Assembly: GCF_039534165.1 (NCBI RefSeq)
Contig: NZ_BAAAUX010000023.1
Span: 1 to 64,000 of the forward strand
Length of the DNA stretch: 64,000 nt
DNA from: Saccharopolyspora_D taberi
GTDB taxonomy: Bacteria; Actinomycetota; Actinomycetes; Mycobacteriales; Pseudonocardiaceae
Reading direction: 5' to 3'
Shown here: one piece after another, positions 16,036 through 23,395 of the stretch
Numbering within the stretch: position 1 is the first letter of the stretch
How the letters are laid out: every line of letters starts with the position of its first letter
The notes under the pieces: model-generated
The model's database searches: none
Seen by the model: only the letters and a program-made list of their open reading frames with translations
What the model was told of the DNA's origin: nothing
Program-made: the position numbers and the translations under genes

Positions 16036-16536
16036 ATGCGGATACTCAGGCACACCATCGCGATCCTGGTGGCACCGGTGACGGTCACGATCGTCGTCCC
16101 GCTGCTGCTCACCCTGACCATCGGAACTCTGACGCTCCCGCTGGGCCCGGTCGGCGACCCGGCGGCGGCCACCCTCGGAGTCGCCGCGCTGGGCGGCGGC
16201 CTGACCCTGGTGATCTGGACGATCTTCCTGTTCGACCGGGACGGCGACGGCACGCTCGCGCCGTGGGACTCGCCGCGCAGGCTGGTCCTGCGCGGCCCCT
16301 ACCGGCACGTGCGCAACCCCATGATCAGCGGCGTGCTCGCGATCCTGCTCGCCGAGTCGCTGATCCTGCGCTCCCCCGTGCTGCTGGCCTGGTTCGCCGC
16401 GTTCTTCCTGCTGAACCAGACCTACATCCCGCTCTGGGAAGAACCGGATCTGGAGAAGCGGTTCGGCCGCGATTACGTCGCCTACCGGCAGAACGTCCGC
16501 CGCTGGGTCCCGCGGCTGCACGCCTGGAACCCCTGA
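16036..16536 (+). CDS. Isoprenylcysteine carboxyl methyltransferase-like membrane protein
   Basis: The 166-residue protein has four or five hydrophobic segments and the ICMT/PEMT signature RRLVLRGPYRHVRNPMISGVL (near 77-97), followed by LWEEPDLEKRFGRDYVAYRQNVRRWVP. The family transfers methyl groups from S-adenosylmethionine to membrane-embedded acceptors; bacterial members are mostly uncharacterised. The gene starts directly after a palindromic -10 region with no ribosome binding site, so it is probably translated from a leaderless mRNA. It stands alone between a helicase and an isochorismatase gene. Confidence 0.8.
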   Translation: MRILRHTIAILVAPVTVTIVVPLLLTLTIGTLTLPLGPVGDPAAATLGVAALGGGLTLVIWTIFLFDRDGDGTLAPWDSPRRLVLRGPYRHVRNPMISGVLAILLAESLILRSPVLLAWFAAFFLLNQTYIPLWEEPDLEKRFGRDYVAYRQNVRRWVPRLHAWNP

Positions 16537-16594
16537 ACCCCACCAGTTGCCGCGGGCAGCTCCCCGGCGTAATTTAGTCACCATCCTTGACTAT

Positions 16595-16635
16595 CAAGAT
16601 TGATGACCAAGATTTGATGACCCAGATTCGATGAC
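16595..16635 (+). repeat. Three head-to-tail 13-14 bp repeats before the isochorismatase gene
   Basis: CAAGATTGATGAC (16595-16607), CAAGATTTGATGAC (16608-16621) and CCAGATTCGATGAC (16622-16635) are adjacent with no spacer. Immediately before them CTTGA-cta-TCAAG (16587-16599) is an inverted repeat that overlaps the first unit. Such arrays usually bind several regulator dimers. The last unit ends 13 bases before the preferred start codon. Confidence 0.65.
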
Positions 16636-16648
16636 GGAGTGCCGCCCG

Positions 16649-17332
16649 ATGCTGCTGCCCGCCAAACCCGCCGCCCTCGATCTCGACCCGGCCGAGAGCG
16701 CGGTCCTCGTGATCGACATGCAGAACGACTTCGGAGCCCCGGGCGGCATGGCCGACCTGGCCGGGCTCGACATCGGCGCGGTCCGCGCGACGATCGACCC
16801 GATCGCGCGCGTGACCGCGACCGCGCGGTCGGCGGGGATGCCGGTGATCTACCTCCAGCACGGCTACCGGCCCGACCTCGCCGACATGGGCGCCCCGCGC
16901 TCGAAGAACCGCCTCGCGCACGAGGCCGCCGGCGTCGGCAGGACCGTGCCGACACCCGCCGGCGGAACGGGCCGCCAGCTCGTCCAGGGCACCTGGAACA
17001 CCGAGATCCTGCCCGAACTCGCTCCCGAACCCGGCGACCGCGTGCTGCCGAAGACCCGCTACAGCGGCTTCTACGACACCGACCTGGACGCCACGCTCAC
17101 CAGGCTCGGGATCACCACGCTGGTCGTGACCGGCTGCACCACCAGCGTCTGCGTCGAGTCGACGATCCGGGACGCGATGTTCCGCGACTACCTGCCGGTC
17201 CTGCTCGCCGACTGCACCAGCGAACCGATGGGCCGGGCCAACCACGAGGCGTCGCTGGCGGTGATCGAGCGCAACCTCGGCTGGATCTCGGACGCGGTGT
17301 CCTTCACCGCGACCGCTGCCGCTCCACGATGA
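16649..17332 (+). CDS. Isochorismatase-family cysteine hydrolase
   Basis: The 227-residue protein has the complete catalytic triad of the family: Asp23 in VLVIDMQNDFG, a lysine in LPKTRYSGF near 136 and a cysteine in TGCTTSVCVES near 168. Members hydrolyse amides such as nicotinamide, ureidoacrylate or N-carbamoyl compounds; the layout is closest to RutB-like or biuret-type amidohydrolases, but the substrate is not determined. GGAG 9 bases before the ATG at 16649 supports this start; an ATG at 16631 lies inside a repeat array and lacks a site. The 3' end overlaps the convergent MarR gene by 29 bases, which makes that regulator a candidate for control. Confidence 0.85.
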   Translation: MLLPAKPAALDLDPAESAVLVIDMQNDFGAPGGMADLAGLDIGAVRATIDPIARVTATARSAGMPVIYLQHGYRPDLADMGAPRSKNRLAHEAAGVGRTVPTPAGGTGRQLVQGTWNTEILPELAPEPGDRVLPKTRYSGFYDTDLDATLTRLGITTLVVTGCTTSVCVESTIRDAMFRDYLPVLLADCTSEPMGRANHEASLAVIERNLGWISDAVSFTATAAAPR

Positions 17333-17765
17333 ACCGCAGATCCCGCTTGAACCGCGCGTAGCGCTGCTCGGACAGCGCCTCGGCGTGCCGCCGCTCGATG
17401 CCTGCGAGGATGCCGTCCGCGGCGCGCTGCTCGGCCAGACCCCGCTCGGTCGGCACCACCAGCTTCGCCCGGCGGTCGGCGGGATCCGGTTTCCGCTCCA
17501 CGTAGCCGAGCGCCTCCAGCTCGTCGACGATGGTCCCGATGATCTGCTTGTGCAGCCCGGAAAGCCGCGCGAGCTCGCTGGCCCGGACACCGGACTCGTC
17601 GAGGTAGGCCAGCACCGCGCCGTGCCGCGGGGTGAGGTCGTCGAACCCGCGCTCGGCCAGCGTCCCGAACAGCTCGGCCTGCACGGAGAACAGCAGCCGG
17701 GCGCTGAGCGCACCCAGGTCCGGGTCCGCGGCCATCCGGTCGGCCCGCCGCTGCTCCTGCGCCAC
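17304..17765 (-). CDS. MarR-family transcriptional regulator
   Basis: The 153-residue protein is a standard MarR regulator. The winged helix spans RASELARLSGLHKQIIGTIVDELEALGYVERKPDPADRRAKLVV, including the DxRxK wing motif. The GTG at 17765 has GAGGAGG 5 bases upstream, which decides it against longer in-frame starts. Its stop lies inside the convergent isochorismatase gene (29-base overlap). Tandem CAAGATT/GATGAC repeats before the isochorismatase start contain TCAAG/CTTGA half-sites of the kind many MarR proteins bind, so regulation of that enzyme is plausible. Confidence 0.85.
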   Translation of the reverse strand: MAQEQRRADRMAADPDLGALSARLLFSVQAELFGTLAERGFDDLTPRHGAVLAYLDESGVRASELARLSGLHKQIIGTIVDELEALGYVERKPDPADRRAKLVVPTERGLAEQRAADGILAGIERRHAEALSEQRYARFKRDLRFIVERQRSR

Positions 17766-17911
17766 CACTGCCTCCTCTGGATCGACCTCCGGACGGTACT
17801 CGCAGCGGGAACGGGCCACCCGACCGACCACAGTGGACCAGCCCGGTTCGGCCCCCCGGGACGGCCGGGTTGCAATACGCTCGGCGGTGATCGACGAACC
17901 TGGAGGGGAAC

Positions 17912-18304
17912 GTGGCAACCTGGGAGAACCTGACCGACTTCATCCGTTCCGAGTACGAGGTCACCAAGGACACCGACGACGAGCTCCGGATCCTCATCGA
18001 GTACGAGGACGGCCGCAGCCAGGTCATCATCATCGCCCGCGAGATCCTGGACGGCCGGGAGGACTGGGTGCAGGTGGCCTCGGTCTGCGGGCTGGTCGCC
18101 GACGTGGACCTGAAGCGCTTCCTGGAGGAGATCGGCGAGACCTCGGTCGTGTGCGGCGCGGTCATCATGGGCGAGCACCTGGTCCTGCGCCACGCGCTGC
18201 CGCTGGAGAACCTCGACATCAACGAGTTCACCGACCCGCTGACCTTCGTCGCCGACACCGCCGACCACCTCGAAGAGCTCTTCTTCGGCGGCGACGGGTA
18301 CTGA
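17912..18304 (+). CDS. YbjN domain-containing protein
   Basis: This acidic 130-residue protein (ATWENLTDFIRSEYEVTKDTDDELRILIEYEDG...) resembles the actinobacterial YbjN/type III secretion chaperone-like fold family. Members are often annotated as sensory or chaperone-like with no defined activity. GGAGGGG precedes the GTG. A near copy of the GTCCACAGTGGAC palindrome lies at 17827-17838 in the divergent space toward the MarR gene. Confidence 0.7.
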   Translation: MATWENLTDFIRSEYEVTKDTDDELRILIEYEDGRSQVIIIAREILDGREDWVQVASVCGLVADVDLKRFLEEIGETSVVCGAVIMGEHLVLRHALPLENLDINEFTDPLTFVADTADHLEELFFGGDGY

Positions 18305-18359
18305 CCTGACATTTCCCTCGCTTTCCCTTGCGGGACAAGCCTTTCCTCCTGCGCTTCCC

Positions 18360-18389
18360 TTGACACCCCAAGGTGTACAACCGTCTACT
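18360..18389 (+). promoter_or_regulatory. Consensus promoter before the O-methyltransferase gene
   Basis: A perfect TTGACA (18360-18365) is followed after 18 bases by TCTACT (18384-18389). The region is A/T-richer than its surroundings. The expected start leaves a leader of about 30 bases before the ATG at 18425. Confidence 0.65.
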
Positions 18390-18424
18390 TATGTTTTGCC
18401 GCAAGCGATCCCGAGGGGTGGGCA

Positions 18425-19465
18425 ATGAGCACAACCGAGCAGGAACGGGAAAGCGAGTTCGCTGGACTCGGCCACATCATGGAAATCCTGACCGGGGACT
18501 GGAAGGCGCGGATCCTGATGACCGCGGTGGAGGTCGACCTGTTCTCCCGGCTTTCCGGCAGCCCGGCCACCGCCGAGAAGATCTGCGCGATGCTGGGCTT
18601 CCAGTCGTCCGGCGTGCACGACTTCCTCGGTGCGCTGGTCCATCTCGGGCTGCTGGAGGAGGAAGCGGGCCGCTACCGCAACTCGCAGGCCGCCGAGCGC
18701 CACCTGATCAAGGGCGGGCACGCCTACATCGGCGGGTACGTGCGGTTCTGCGACCGGCAGCTGAACCCGGCGTTCGACGGCCTGACCGACACGCTGCGCA
18801 CCGGCAGCCCGGCCAACCGGGCCGCGACCGGAGGCAGCAACCCGTACGACTCGCTCTACGCCGACGCCGACGTCACCGAGACGTTCCTGGACAGCATGGA
18901 CCTGGCCGCGACCCCGGTCGCGCTGACCCTGAGCGCCCTGGACTGGTCGGACTACAGGTCCGTGGTGGACGTGGGCGGTGCGCGCGGGCACCTGATCCGC
19001 CTGCTGGTGTCACGCAACCCGCACCTGGAAGGGATCGTGTTCGACCTGCCCGCGCTCGAACCGGCCTTCCACGAGTACCTGGCCACCACCGGCGCCCGCG
19101 AGCCGATCACCTACCGGGGCGGGGACTTCTTCACCGACCCGCTCCCGGAGGCCGACGCGATGGTCTTCGGCCACGTCCTGCACAACTGGGGCGTCGACGA
19201 GCGCATCACCATCCTGCGCAACGCGTACCGGTCGCTGCGGCCCGGCGGCTCGGTGTTCATCTACGACCACATGATCACCGAAGGCACCCCGTCGCTGAAC
19301 CGGCTCCTGTCCAGCCTCGGCATGCGGGTGTGGTCGGCGGGCGGCCACGAGTACTCCGCCGAGGACTGCCACGGCTGGCTGCGCACGGCGGGCTTCAGTC
19401 CGGTCACCTCCGGCCTGCCGGACCTCGGCGAGGACGTCCTGGTCGTGGCGCACAAGGACGGCTGA
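18425..19465 (+). CDS. SAM-dependent O-methyltransferase
   Basis: The 346-residue protein has the two-domain layout of small-molecule O-methyltransferases (COMT/hydroxyneurosporene type). An N-terminal dimerisation winged helix (LMTAVEVDLFSRLSGSPATAEKI) is followed by a Rossmann domain with VVDVGGARGHLIRLL near 180 and GHVLHNWGVDERITILRNAYRSLRPGG near 255. Such enzymes tailor polyketides and other secondary metabolites or methylate aromatic hydroxyls. GAGGGG lies 6 bases or more before the ATG. A near-consensus promoter precedes it and a hairpin follows it, so it looks monocistronic. No biosynthetic cluster is next to it. Confidence 0.83.
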   Translation: MSTTEQERESEFAGLGHIMEILTGDWKARILMTAVEVDLFSRLSGSPATAEKICAMLGFQSSGVHDFLGALVHLGLLEEEAGRYRNSQAAERHLIKGGHAYIGGYVRFCDRQLNPAFDGLTDTLRTGSPANRAATGGSNPYDSLYADADVTETFLDSMDLAATPVALTLSALDWSDYRSVVDVGGARGHLIRLLVSRNPHLEGIVFDLPALEPAFHEYLATTGAREPITYRGGDFFTDPLPEADAMVFGHVLHNWGVDERITILRNAYRSLRPGGSVFIYDHMITEGTPSLNRLLSSLGMRVWSAGGHEYSAEDCHGWLRTAGFSPVTSGLPDLGEDVLVVAHKDG

Positions 19466-19469
19466 TCGC

Positions 19470-19497
19470 GGCGCGGCGCCAACGATGCCGCCGCGCC
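19470..19497 (+). terminator. Hairpin after the O-methyltransferase gene
   Basis: GGCGCGGCG (19470-19478) pairs perfectly with CGCCGCGCC (19489-19497), starting five bases past the stop codon. No T tract follows. Confidence 0.5.
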
Positions 19498-19504
19498 TCG
19501 GTGG

Positions 19505-19534
19505 TTCGTCGCCCAACCGCGGACCAACTACAGT
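19505..19534 (+). promoter_or_regulatory. Promoter of the TetR gene at 19602
   Basis: TTCGTC (19505-19510) and TACAGT (19529-19534) are 18 bases apart, giving a leader of about 60 bases before the GTG at 19602. Confidence 0.45.
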
Positions 19535-19601
19535 CGGATGGCGGGGGTTTGCCCGCGGGTAACCTTTTTGACTCCGCGGTGAGGAGACAGGAGACGGCCG
19601 G

Positions 19602-20213
19602 GTGAGCGACATGACGACCGACGAGACGACCGGAGCGGACACCAAGGGCGAGCGGACCCGGCGCCGCATCCTCCTCGCGGCCCGCAAGACGTTCGCGACG
19701 GTCGGCTACGAGCGCGCGACCATCCGCGCCATCGCCGCCGCAGCGGACGCGGACAAGTCGTCGGTCATCAAGTACTTCGGCAACAAGCAGCAGCTGTTCC
19801 GCGAAGCGGTGCACTGGGACATCCCCATCGACGAGCTGACCGCGGTCGACACGGGCATCACGGCCGAACAGCAGATCCGAGCCATGCTCGAAGGCTGGGC
19901 CAAAGACCCGATCTCCCCGATGTCGGTCCTCCTGCGCGCGAGCATGACGAGCGAGGAAGCAGCGGAGATGCTGCGCGAACACGTCACGGCCAACTCGGTG
20001 GACGCGATCGCCAAGCACATGGGCCACCTCCCCGACGCCCGCCTCAGAGCAGGTGTGTACTCGGCGATGATGATGGGCCTGGCCAGCGGCCGCTACCTCC
20101 TCCGCTTCCCGGACCTGGCGGAAGCGGACCTGGAGGACGTGATCCGAGTAGCGGCCCCGGTAATCCGGACCCTGATCGACCCGGACCCCAAACAGGCAAA
20201 GACCCGCCGCTGA
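19602..20213 (+). CDS. TetR-family transcriptional regulator
   Basis: The 203-residue protein has the TetR DNA-binding domain near residues 17-63 (RRRILLAARKTFATVGYERATIRAIAAAADAD, then SSVIKYFGNKQQLF) and a C-terminal domain (residues 80-190) typical of the AcrR group. AGGAGA lies 9 bases before the GTG; an ATG at 19611 is an alternative. The gene follows the O-methyltransferase on the same strand but has its own promoter and a hairpin in front. Its target is unknown. Confidence 0.85.
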   Translation: MSDMTTDETTGADTKGERTRRRILLAARKTFATVGYERATIRAIAAAADADKSSVIKYFGNKQQLFREAVHWDIPIDELTAVDTGITAEQQIRAMLEGWAKDPISPMSVLLRASMTSEEAAEMLREHVTANSVDAIAKHMGHLPDARLRAGVYSAMMMGLASGRYLLRFPDLAEADLEDVIRVAAPVIRTLIDPDPKQAKTRR

Positions 20214-20278
20214 GGCCGGAGTCGCTCCGACGATGAGCTGACCCACCGACTCCAGCGGCCTTGATAAAGTCCGCCGTT

Positions 20279-21472
20279 GTGGCGGAAATGATCACGGGTG
20301 CTGGCGGAGCCGAGCCTGGTGGTCCGCCGCTACCGACCGACGTCGAACGTGCGCTGTACGCCACGAAGGTCCGCGGCGACTGGGACGGTTATCTCCGGGT
20401 CCTGCTTACCAACGACCTGTTCGGCTATTCGTCCAGGACGCAAATCGACAGCAGCAAGCTGGGGTTGCCGCATTGGCAGTATCTCCACGGGCCGGATGGT
20501 CGAAAGCTCCTTCCCGTGTACACCAGAGGGGAGCTGCTCCCACCTCGCCAGGACGTGGTGGTGCACCCGGTCGAGCTCCCGTTGTCGAGGGTCGACGCGG
20601 TGCTCGCGGAGTGGCGCGGGGTGGTGGTCAATCCGGGAACACCGACGGAGGCGCACTTTCCGGATATCCACAAGCAGCGCAAAAGCTGGAAAGCCCTGAA
20701 GGAAAGCACCCCGCGAGTCGGTGCGGACGCGATCCTGCGCACCAAGTACACCGGACCGCTCCATGGTCCACTCGCGCACGGCCTGGCGTGCGGCGCCCTC
20801 CTCGCGACGCACAACAAGGTGGTCTGGAACGACATCGGCGACTGCTACGACCACTACGCGGAAGACGTGCTGGTGCTGCGCGACGCGTGGAACGTCACCG
20901 ACCGGGACGGTTGCCTCGGGCAGCTTTCCTTTCTTCTGCGAGGCATGAACAGCCCGGCGCAAATCGAGTTCTTGCTCGGCGTTCGCGAGGCGATGACGCG
21001 GCGATGGCCGGGCACGAGGGACGACGCGGAGGCGTGGCGGAAGATCAGCGTCGACCAGTTCCTGGCCCTTGGCAACGATCCCGGCGGGATCCCCGCCATT
21101 CAGGAGTTGATCGGGCGAATCCTGCGGTACGAAGCACGTTTCCGCGCCGACGGCGTGCTGCCGCCGGACGGCCGAGTCACGTCGACGCTGGGATACGACT
21201 ACGGCCGGGCGGTCAACTTCGCCCGGTGGGGACTGAGCGCCCGGTACCTGACCTTCAACGAGGCCGAGCAGGCGATCCTCGAGGCGGGCGAGTTGAGCCG
21301 AAAGGCGCATCGCTCGTGGGCGGACTTCTCGGCCGGCTACATCCTCGGCCGGGTGCTGCGGTTCGACGAGGAGACGTACGGCGAGTTCTACCACCCGGTG
21401 GTCGGGGCGCACCGGATCCTGTTGAACGAGCCGTCCAGCCCGTGGCGCAACATCCCGTTCAACGTCGACTGA
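20279..21472 (+). CDS. DUF1266 domain protein with SseB-like N-terminus
   Basis: The protein is about 397 residues. The C-terminal half contains GYDYGRAVNFARWGLSARYLTFNEAEQAIL and SWADFSAGYILGRVLRFDEE, the pattern of DUF1266. The N-terminal half (VERALYATKVRGDWDGYLRVLLTNDLF, then GPDGRKLLPVYTRGELLPP) resembles SseB-like domains found in effector and immunity neighbourhoods. The codon use is less GC-biased than in the neighbours, which hints at later acquisition. The start is uncertain: the GTG at 20279 follows GATAAA by about ten bases with no Shine-Dalgarno sequence; an ATG at 20288 is the alternative. No function is established. Confidence 0.68.
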   Translation: MAEMITGAGGAEPGGPPLPTDVERALYATKVRGDWDGYLRVLLTNDLFGYSSRTQIDSSKLGLPHWQYLHGPDGRKLLPVYTRGELLPPRQDVVVHPVELPLSRVDAVLAEWRGVVVNPGTPTEAHFPDIHKQRKSWKALKESTPRVGADAILRTKYTGPLHGPLAHGLACGALLATHNKVVWNDIGDCYDHYAEDVLVLRDAWNVTDRDGCLGQLSFLLRGMNSPAQIEFLLGVREAMTRRWPGTRDDAEAWRKISVDQFLALGNDPGGIPAIQELIGRILRYEARFRADGVLPPDGRVTSTLGYDYGRAVNFARWGLSARYLTFNEAEQAILEAGELSRKAHRSWADFSAGYILGRVLRFDEETYGEFYHPVVGAHRILLNEPSSPWRNIPFNVD

Positions 21473-21510
21473 CGGTGGCCAGGTTCGTCGCGACCCCGAA
21501 ACAGCAGGAA

Positions 21511-21533
21511 GGCCACCCGCAAAACGGGTGGCC
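21511..21533 (-). terminator. Terminator of tmRNA
   Basis: GGCCACCCG (21511-21519) and CGGGTGGCC (21525-21533) form a perfect 9-bp stem ten bases past the tmRNA 3' end. A T-containing tail follows on the minus strand. Confidence 0.75.
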
Positions 21534-21542
21534 CATCCTCGG

Positions 21543-21910
21543 TGGAGGTGCCGGGAATCGAACCCGGGTCCTCCGTCGCTTCACCAAGACTTCTCCGTGC
21601 GCAGTTCGCTGTGCCTCTGCTCGGCTCCACCGGTCTCACGAACCAGCCGGTGTGACGAGCCCAGCCGCTGTTTGGTGTCCCGCCAGGTTCCGCGGCCGAA
21701 CCTGGCGGTAAGAGCCTCCTAGCTGATGCCGGATCCCGGGTCGGAGGCGCTCCCGGTCCGACAGAGTCGCTCCTCGCTCAGGCGGCGAGGGCGAACTCGC
21801 GCTGACTCTTGTCGGCGCTTATTCAATTGCGGCGACGCTCACGGTGGTCTCCCGCCTGCACCGGCACGCTTCCCTTGGATCAACGTACGGAGTCGAAACC
21901 GTTCACCCCC
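21543..21910 (-). ncRNA. ssrA: Transfer-messenger RNA (tmRNA)
   Basis: The minus strand starts GGGGGTGAACGGTTTCGACT and ends GGTTCGATTCCCGGCACCTCCA. The acceptor arms GGGGGTG/CACCTCC pair with a G3:U70 wobble, the alanine identity element. The resume codon GCC at 21814-21816 opens the tag frame ADKSQREFALAA, which ends in TGA at 21778-21780. The ALAA end is the ClpXP-type degron. Only CC of the CCA tail is encoded. The RNA rescues stalled ribosomes with SmpB, whose gene lies 1 kb upstream on the same strand. The mature 5' end is placed by pairing and could be off by one or two bases. Confidence 0.96.
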
Positions 21911-21918
21911 CTGGCCGT

Positions 21919-21961
21919 CCTGTTGTCCAGCGGCCTGTCCTTCGAACCACTGAACAACAGG
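21919..21961 (-). repeat. 12-bp inverted repeat directly before tmRNA
   Basis: CCTGTTGTCCAG (21919-21930) and CTGAACAACAGG (21950-21961) pair over twelve positions with one G-U pair in minus-strand RNA. The stem lies eight bases 5' of the mature tmRNA and 45 bases 3' of the amidohydrolase stop. It could terminate the upstream operon or mark the tmRNA precursor for processing. Confidence 0.55.
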
Positions 21962-22006
21962 ATAACGCCTGCCGACCTGACGATCATTCCCATATCCCCG
22001 TACCCG

Positions 22007-22915
22007 TCACGACCTGGTGCGGAGCAGCTTCCCCGGGGTGTCGTGCAACACCGCCCGCAGGAAGAGCGCGCCCAGCCGGTCGTCGGCGTTCGCCCATCCG
22101 ACGATCGCGGCCAGCTGCTCGGCGTACGGGTACGGGATGTTCGGGAAGTCGGTCCCCAGCACGATCCGGTCCCCGATGTCGGCGAGCCGTGCGGCCCAGT
22201 CGCGCGGCAACGGTGCCAGTCGCTCGGTGTACTCGACGCCGACCATCGTGGTGTCCATGTGCACACCGGGGTACCTCGACACCAGTTCCAACGCCGACTC
22301 GTACTCCGGCATTCCCGCGTGCGCGAGCACCGCGACCAGGCGCGGGTGCCTGGCCAGCACTTCGCCGAACACGTCCAGTCCGGTGTAGCTGCCCGGCAGC
22401 GGACCGTGTCCGCAGTGCACCACAGCAGGCACACCCGCCTCGGCCAGCACTCCCCACGACTCGTCCAACAGCGGGTCGCGCGGGTCGAAACCCCCGACCT
22501 GCACGTGGACCTTCACGCACCGGGCGCCCGCTTCGACGGCGGCCCGCAGCGACTCGGCGCTGCCGGGCTCCGGGTACATGGTCGCGGTCGGCACCGCGCC
22601 CGGGGTCCGGTTCCCGAAGTCGACGGCCCACTCCGTCAGCCACGCCGCCATGCCCGGCTTGTGCGGGTACACCAGCGGCGCGAACGTCGTGACGCCGAGA
22701 TCGCGCAGCACCTGCAACCGGGTCACCTCAGCGTGCCGGTAGCGGATCGGCCAGTCCACGCCGTAGTGCACGCGGGCCTGGTCGAAGTACGCCCACACCT
22801 TGCGCAGGACCCGCGGCGGCAGGAAGTGCGTGTGGATGTCGACCAGGCCCGGGATCCCGAGCTCCGCCAGCCACGACCGGACCTGCCCGTCGTCGGCGGG
22901 CGCGGCGGCTACCAA
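22007..22915 (-). CDS. Amidohydrolase family protein (ACMSD-like)
   Basis: The protein is about 302 residues of the metal-dependent amidohydrolase-2 (ACMSD-like) group. It shows the HxH motif in GLVDIHTHFLPPRVL near residue 25, VVHCGHGPLPG, AVLAHAGMPEYE and the metal aspartate in IVLGTDFPNIPYPYAEQL. Members decarboxylate or hydrolyse small aromatic or heterocyclic acids. The start is most likely a TTG at 22915 overlapping the smpB stop by seven bases with GGAAGGG before it; no ATG or GTG fits. It is therefore coupled to smpB and lies between smpB and ssrA. The substrate is unknown. Confidence 0.78.
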   Translation of the reverse strand: MVAAAPADDGQVRSWLAELGIPGLVDIHTHFLPPRVLRKVWAYFDQARVHYGVDWPIRYRHAEVTRLQVLRDLGVTTFAPLVYPHKPGMAAWLTEWAVDFGNRTPGAVPTATMYPEPGSAESLRAAVEAGARCVKVHVQVGGFDPRDPLLDESWGVLAEAGVPAVVHCGHGPLPGSYTGLDVFGEVLARHPRLVAVLAHAGMPEYESALELVSRYPGVHMDTTMVGVEYTERLAPLPRDWAARLADIGDRIVLGTDFPNIPYPYAEQLAAIVGWANADDRLGALFLRAVLHDTPGKLLRTRS

Positions 22916-23385
22916 CTGCCCTTCCGGGCCCGGCCCATGGCCCGCTCGATCTCCCGCTGCGCGTCCCGCTTGGCCAGGTCCTGGCGCTTGTCGTGCGCCT
23001 TCTTGCCCTTGGCCAGCGCGAGCTCGACCTTGGCCTTGCCGTCGGAGAAGTACAGCGACAGCGGGATCAGGCTCAGCCCGCTCTCCTGGATCTTGCCGAT
23101 CAGGCGGACGATCTCGCCCTTGTGCAGCAGCAGCTTCCGGGAGCGCCGGGGCTCGTGGTTGGTCCACGTGCCCTCGGTGTACTCCGGGATGTGCACGTTG
23201 CGCAGCCACACCTCGCCGCGGTCGACGGTGGCGAACCCGTCGACCAGCGACGCCTTGCCCTGCCGCAGGCTCTTCACCTCGGTACCGGTCAGCACGATGC
23301 CGGTCTCGTAGGTGTCCAGCACGGACCAGTCGTGCCGCGCCTTGCGGTTCTGCGCGATCAGCTTGCGGCCCTTTTCCTTCGCCAT
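22909..23385 (-). CDS. smpB: SsrA-binding protein SmpB
   Basis: At 158 residues this matches SmpB throughout: KLIAQNRKARHDWSVLDTYETGIVLTGTEVKSLRQGKASL, then LRNVHIPEY, the RRSRKLLLHKGEI stretch and a basic C-terminal tail (KGKKAHDKRQDLAKRDAQREIERAMGR) that enters the decoding centre. SmpB carries tmRNA into stalled ribosomes. The gene follows ftsX by ten bases and overlaps the amidohydrolase start. The ssrA gene itself is 1 kb downstream on the same strand. Confidence 0.97.
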   Translation of the reverse strand: MAKEKGRKLIAQNRKARHDWSVLDTYETGIVLTGTEVKSLRQGKASLVDGFATVDRGEVWLRNVHIPEYTEGTWTNHEPRRSRKLLLHKGEIVRLIGKIQESGLSLIPLSLYFSDGKAKVELALAKGKKAHDKRQDLAKRDAQREIERAMGRARKGSW

Positions 23386-23395
23386 ACCCGCAACA

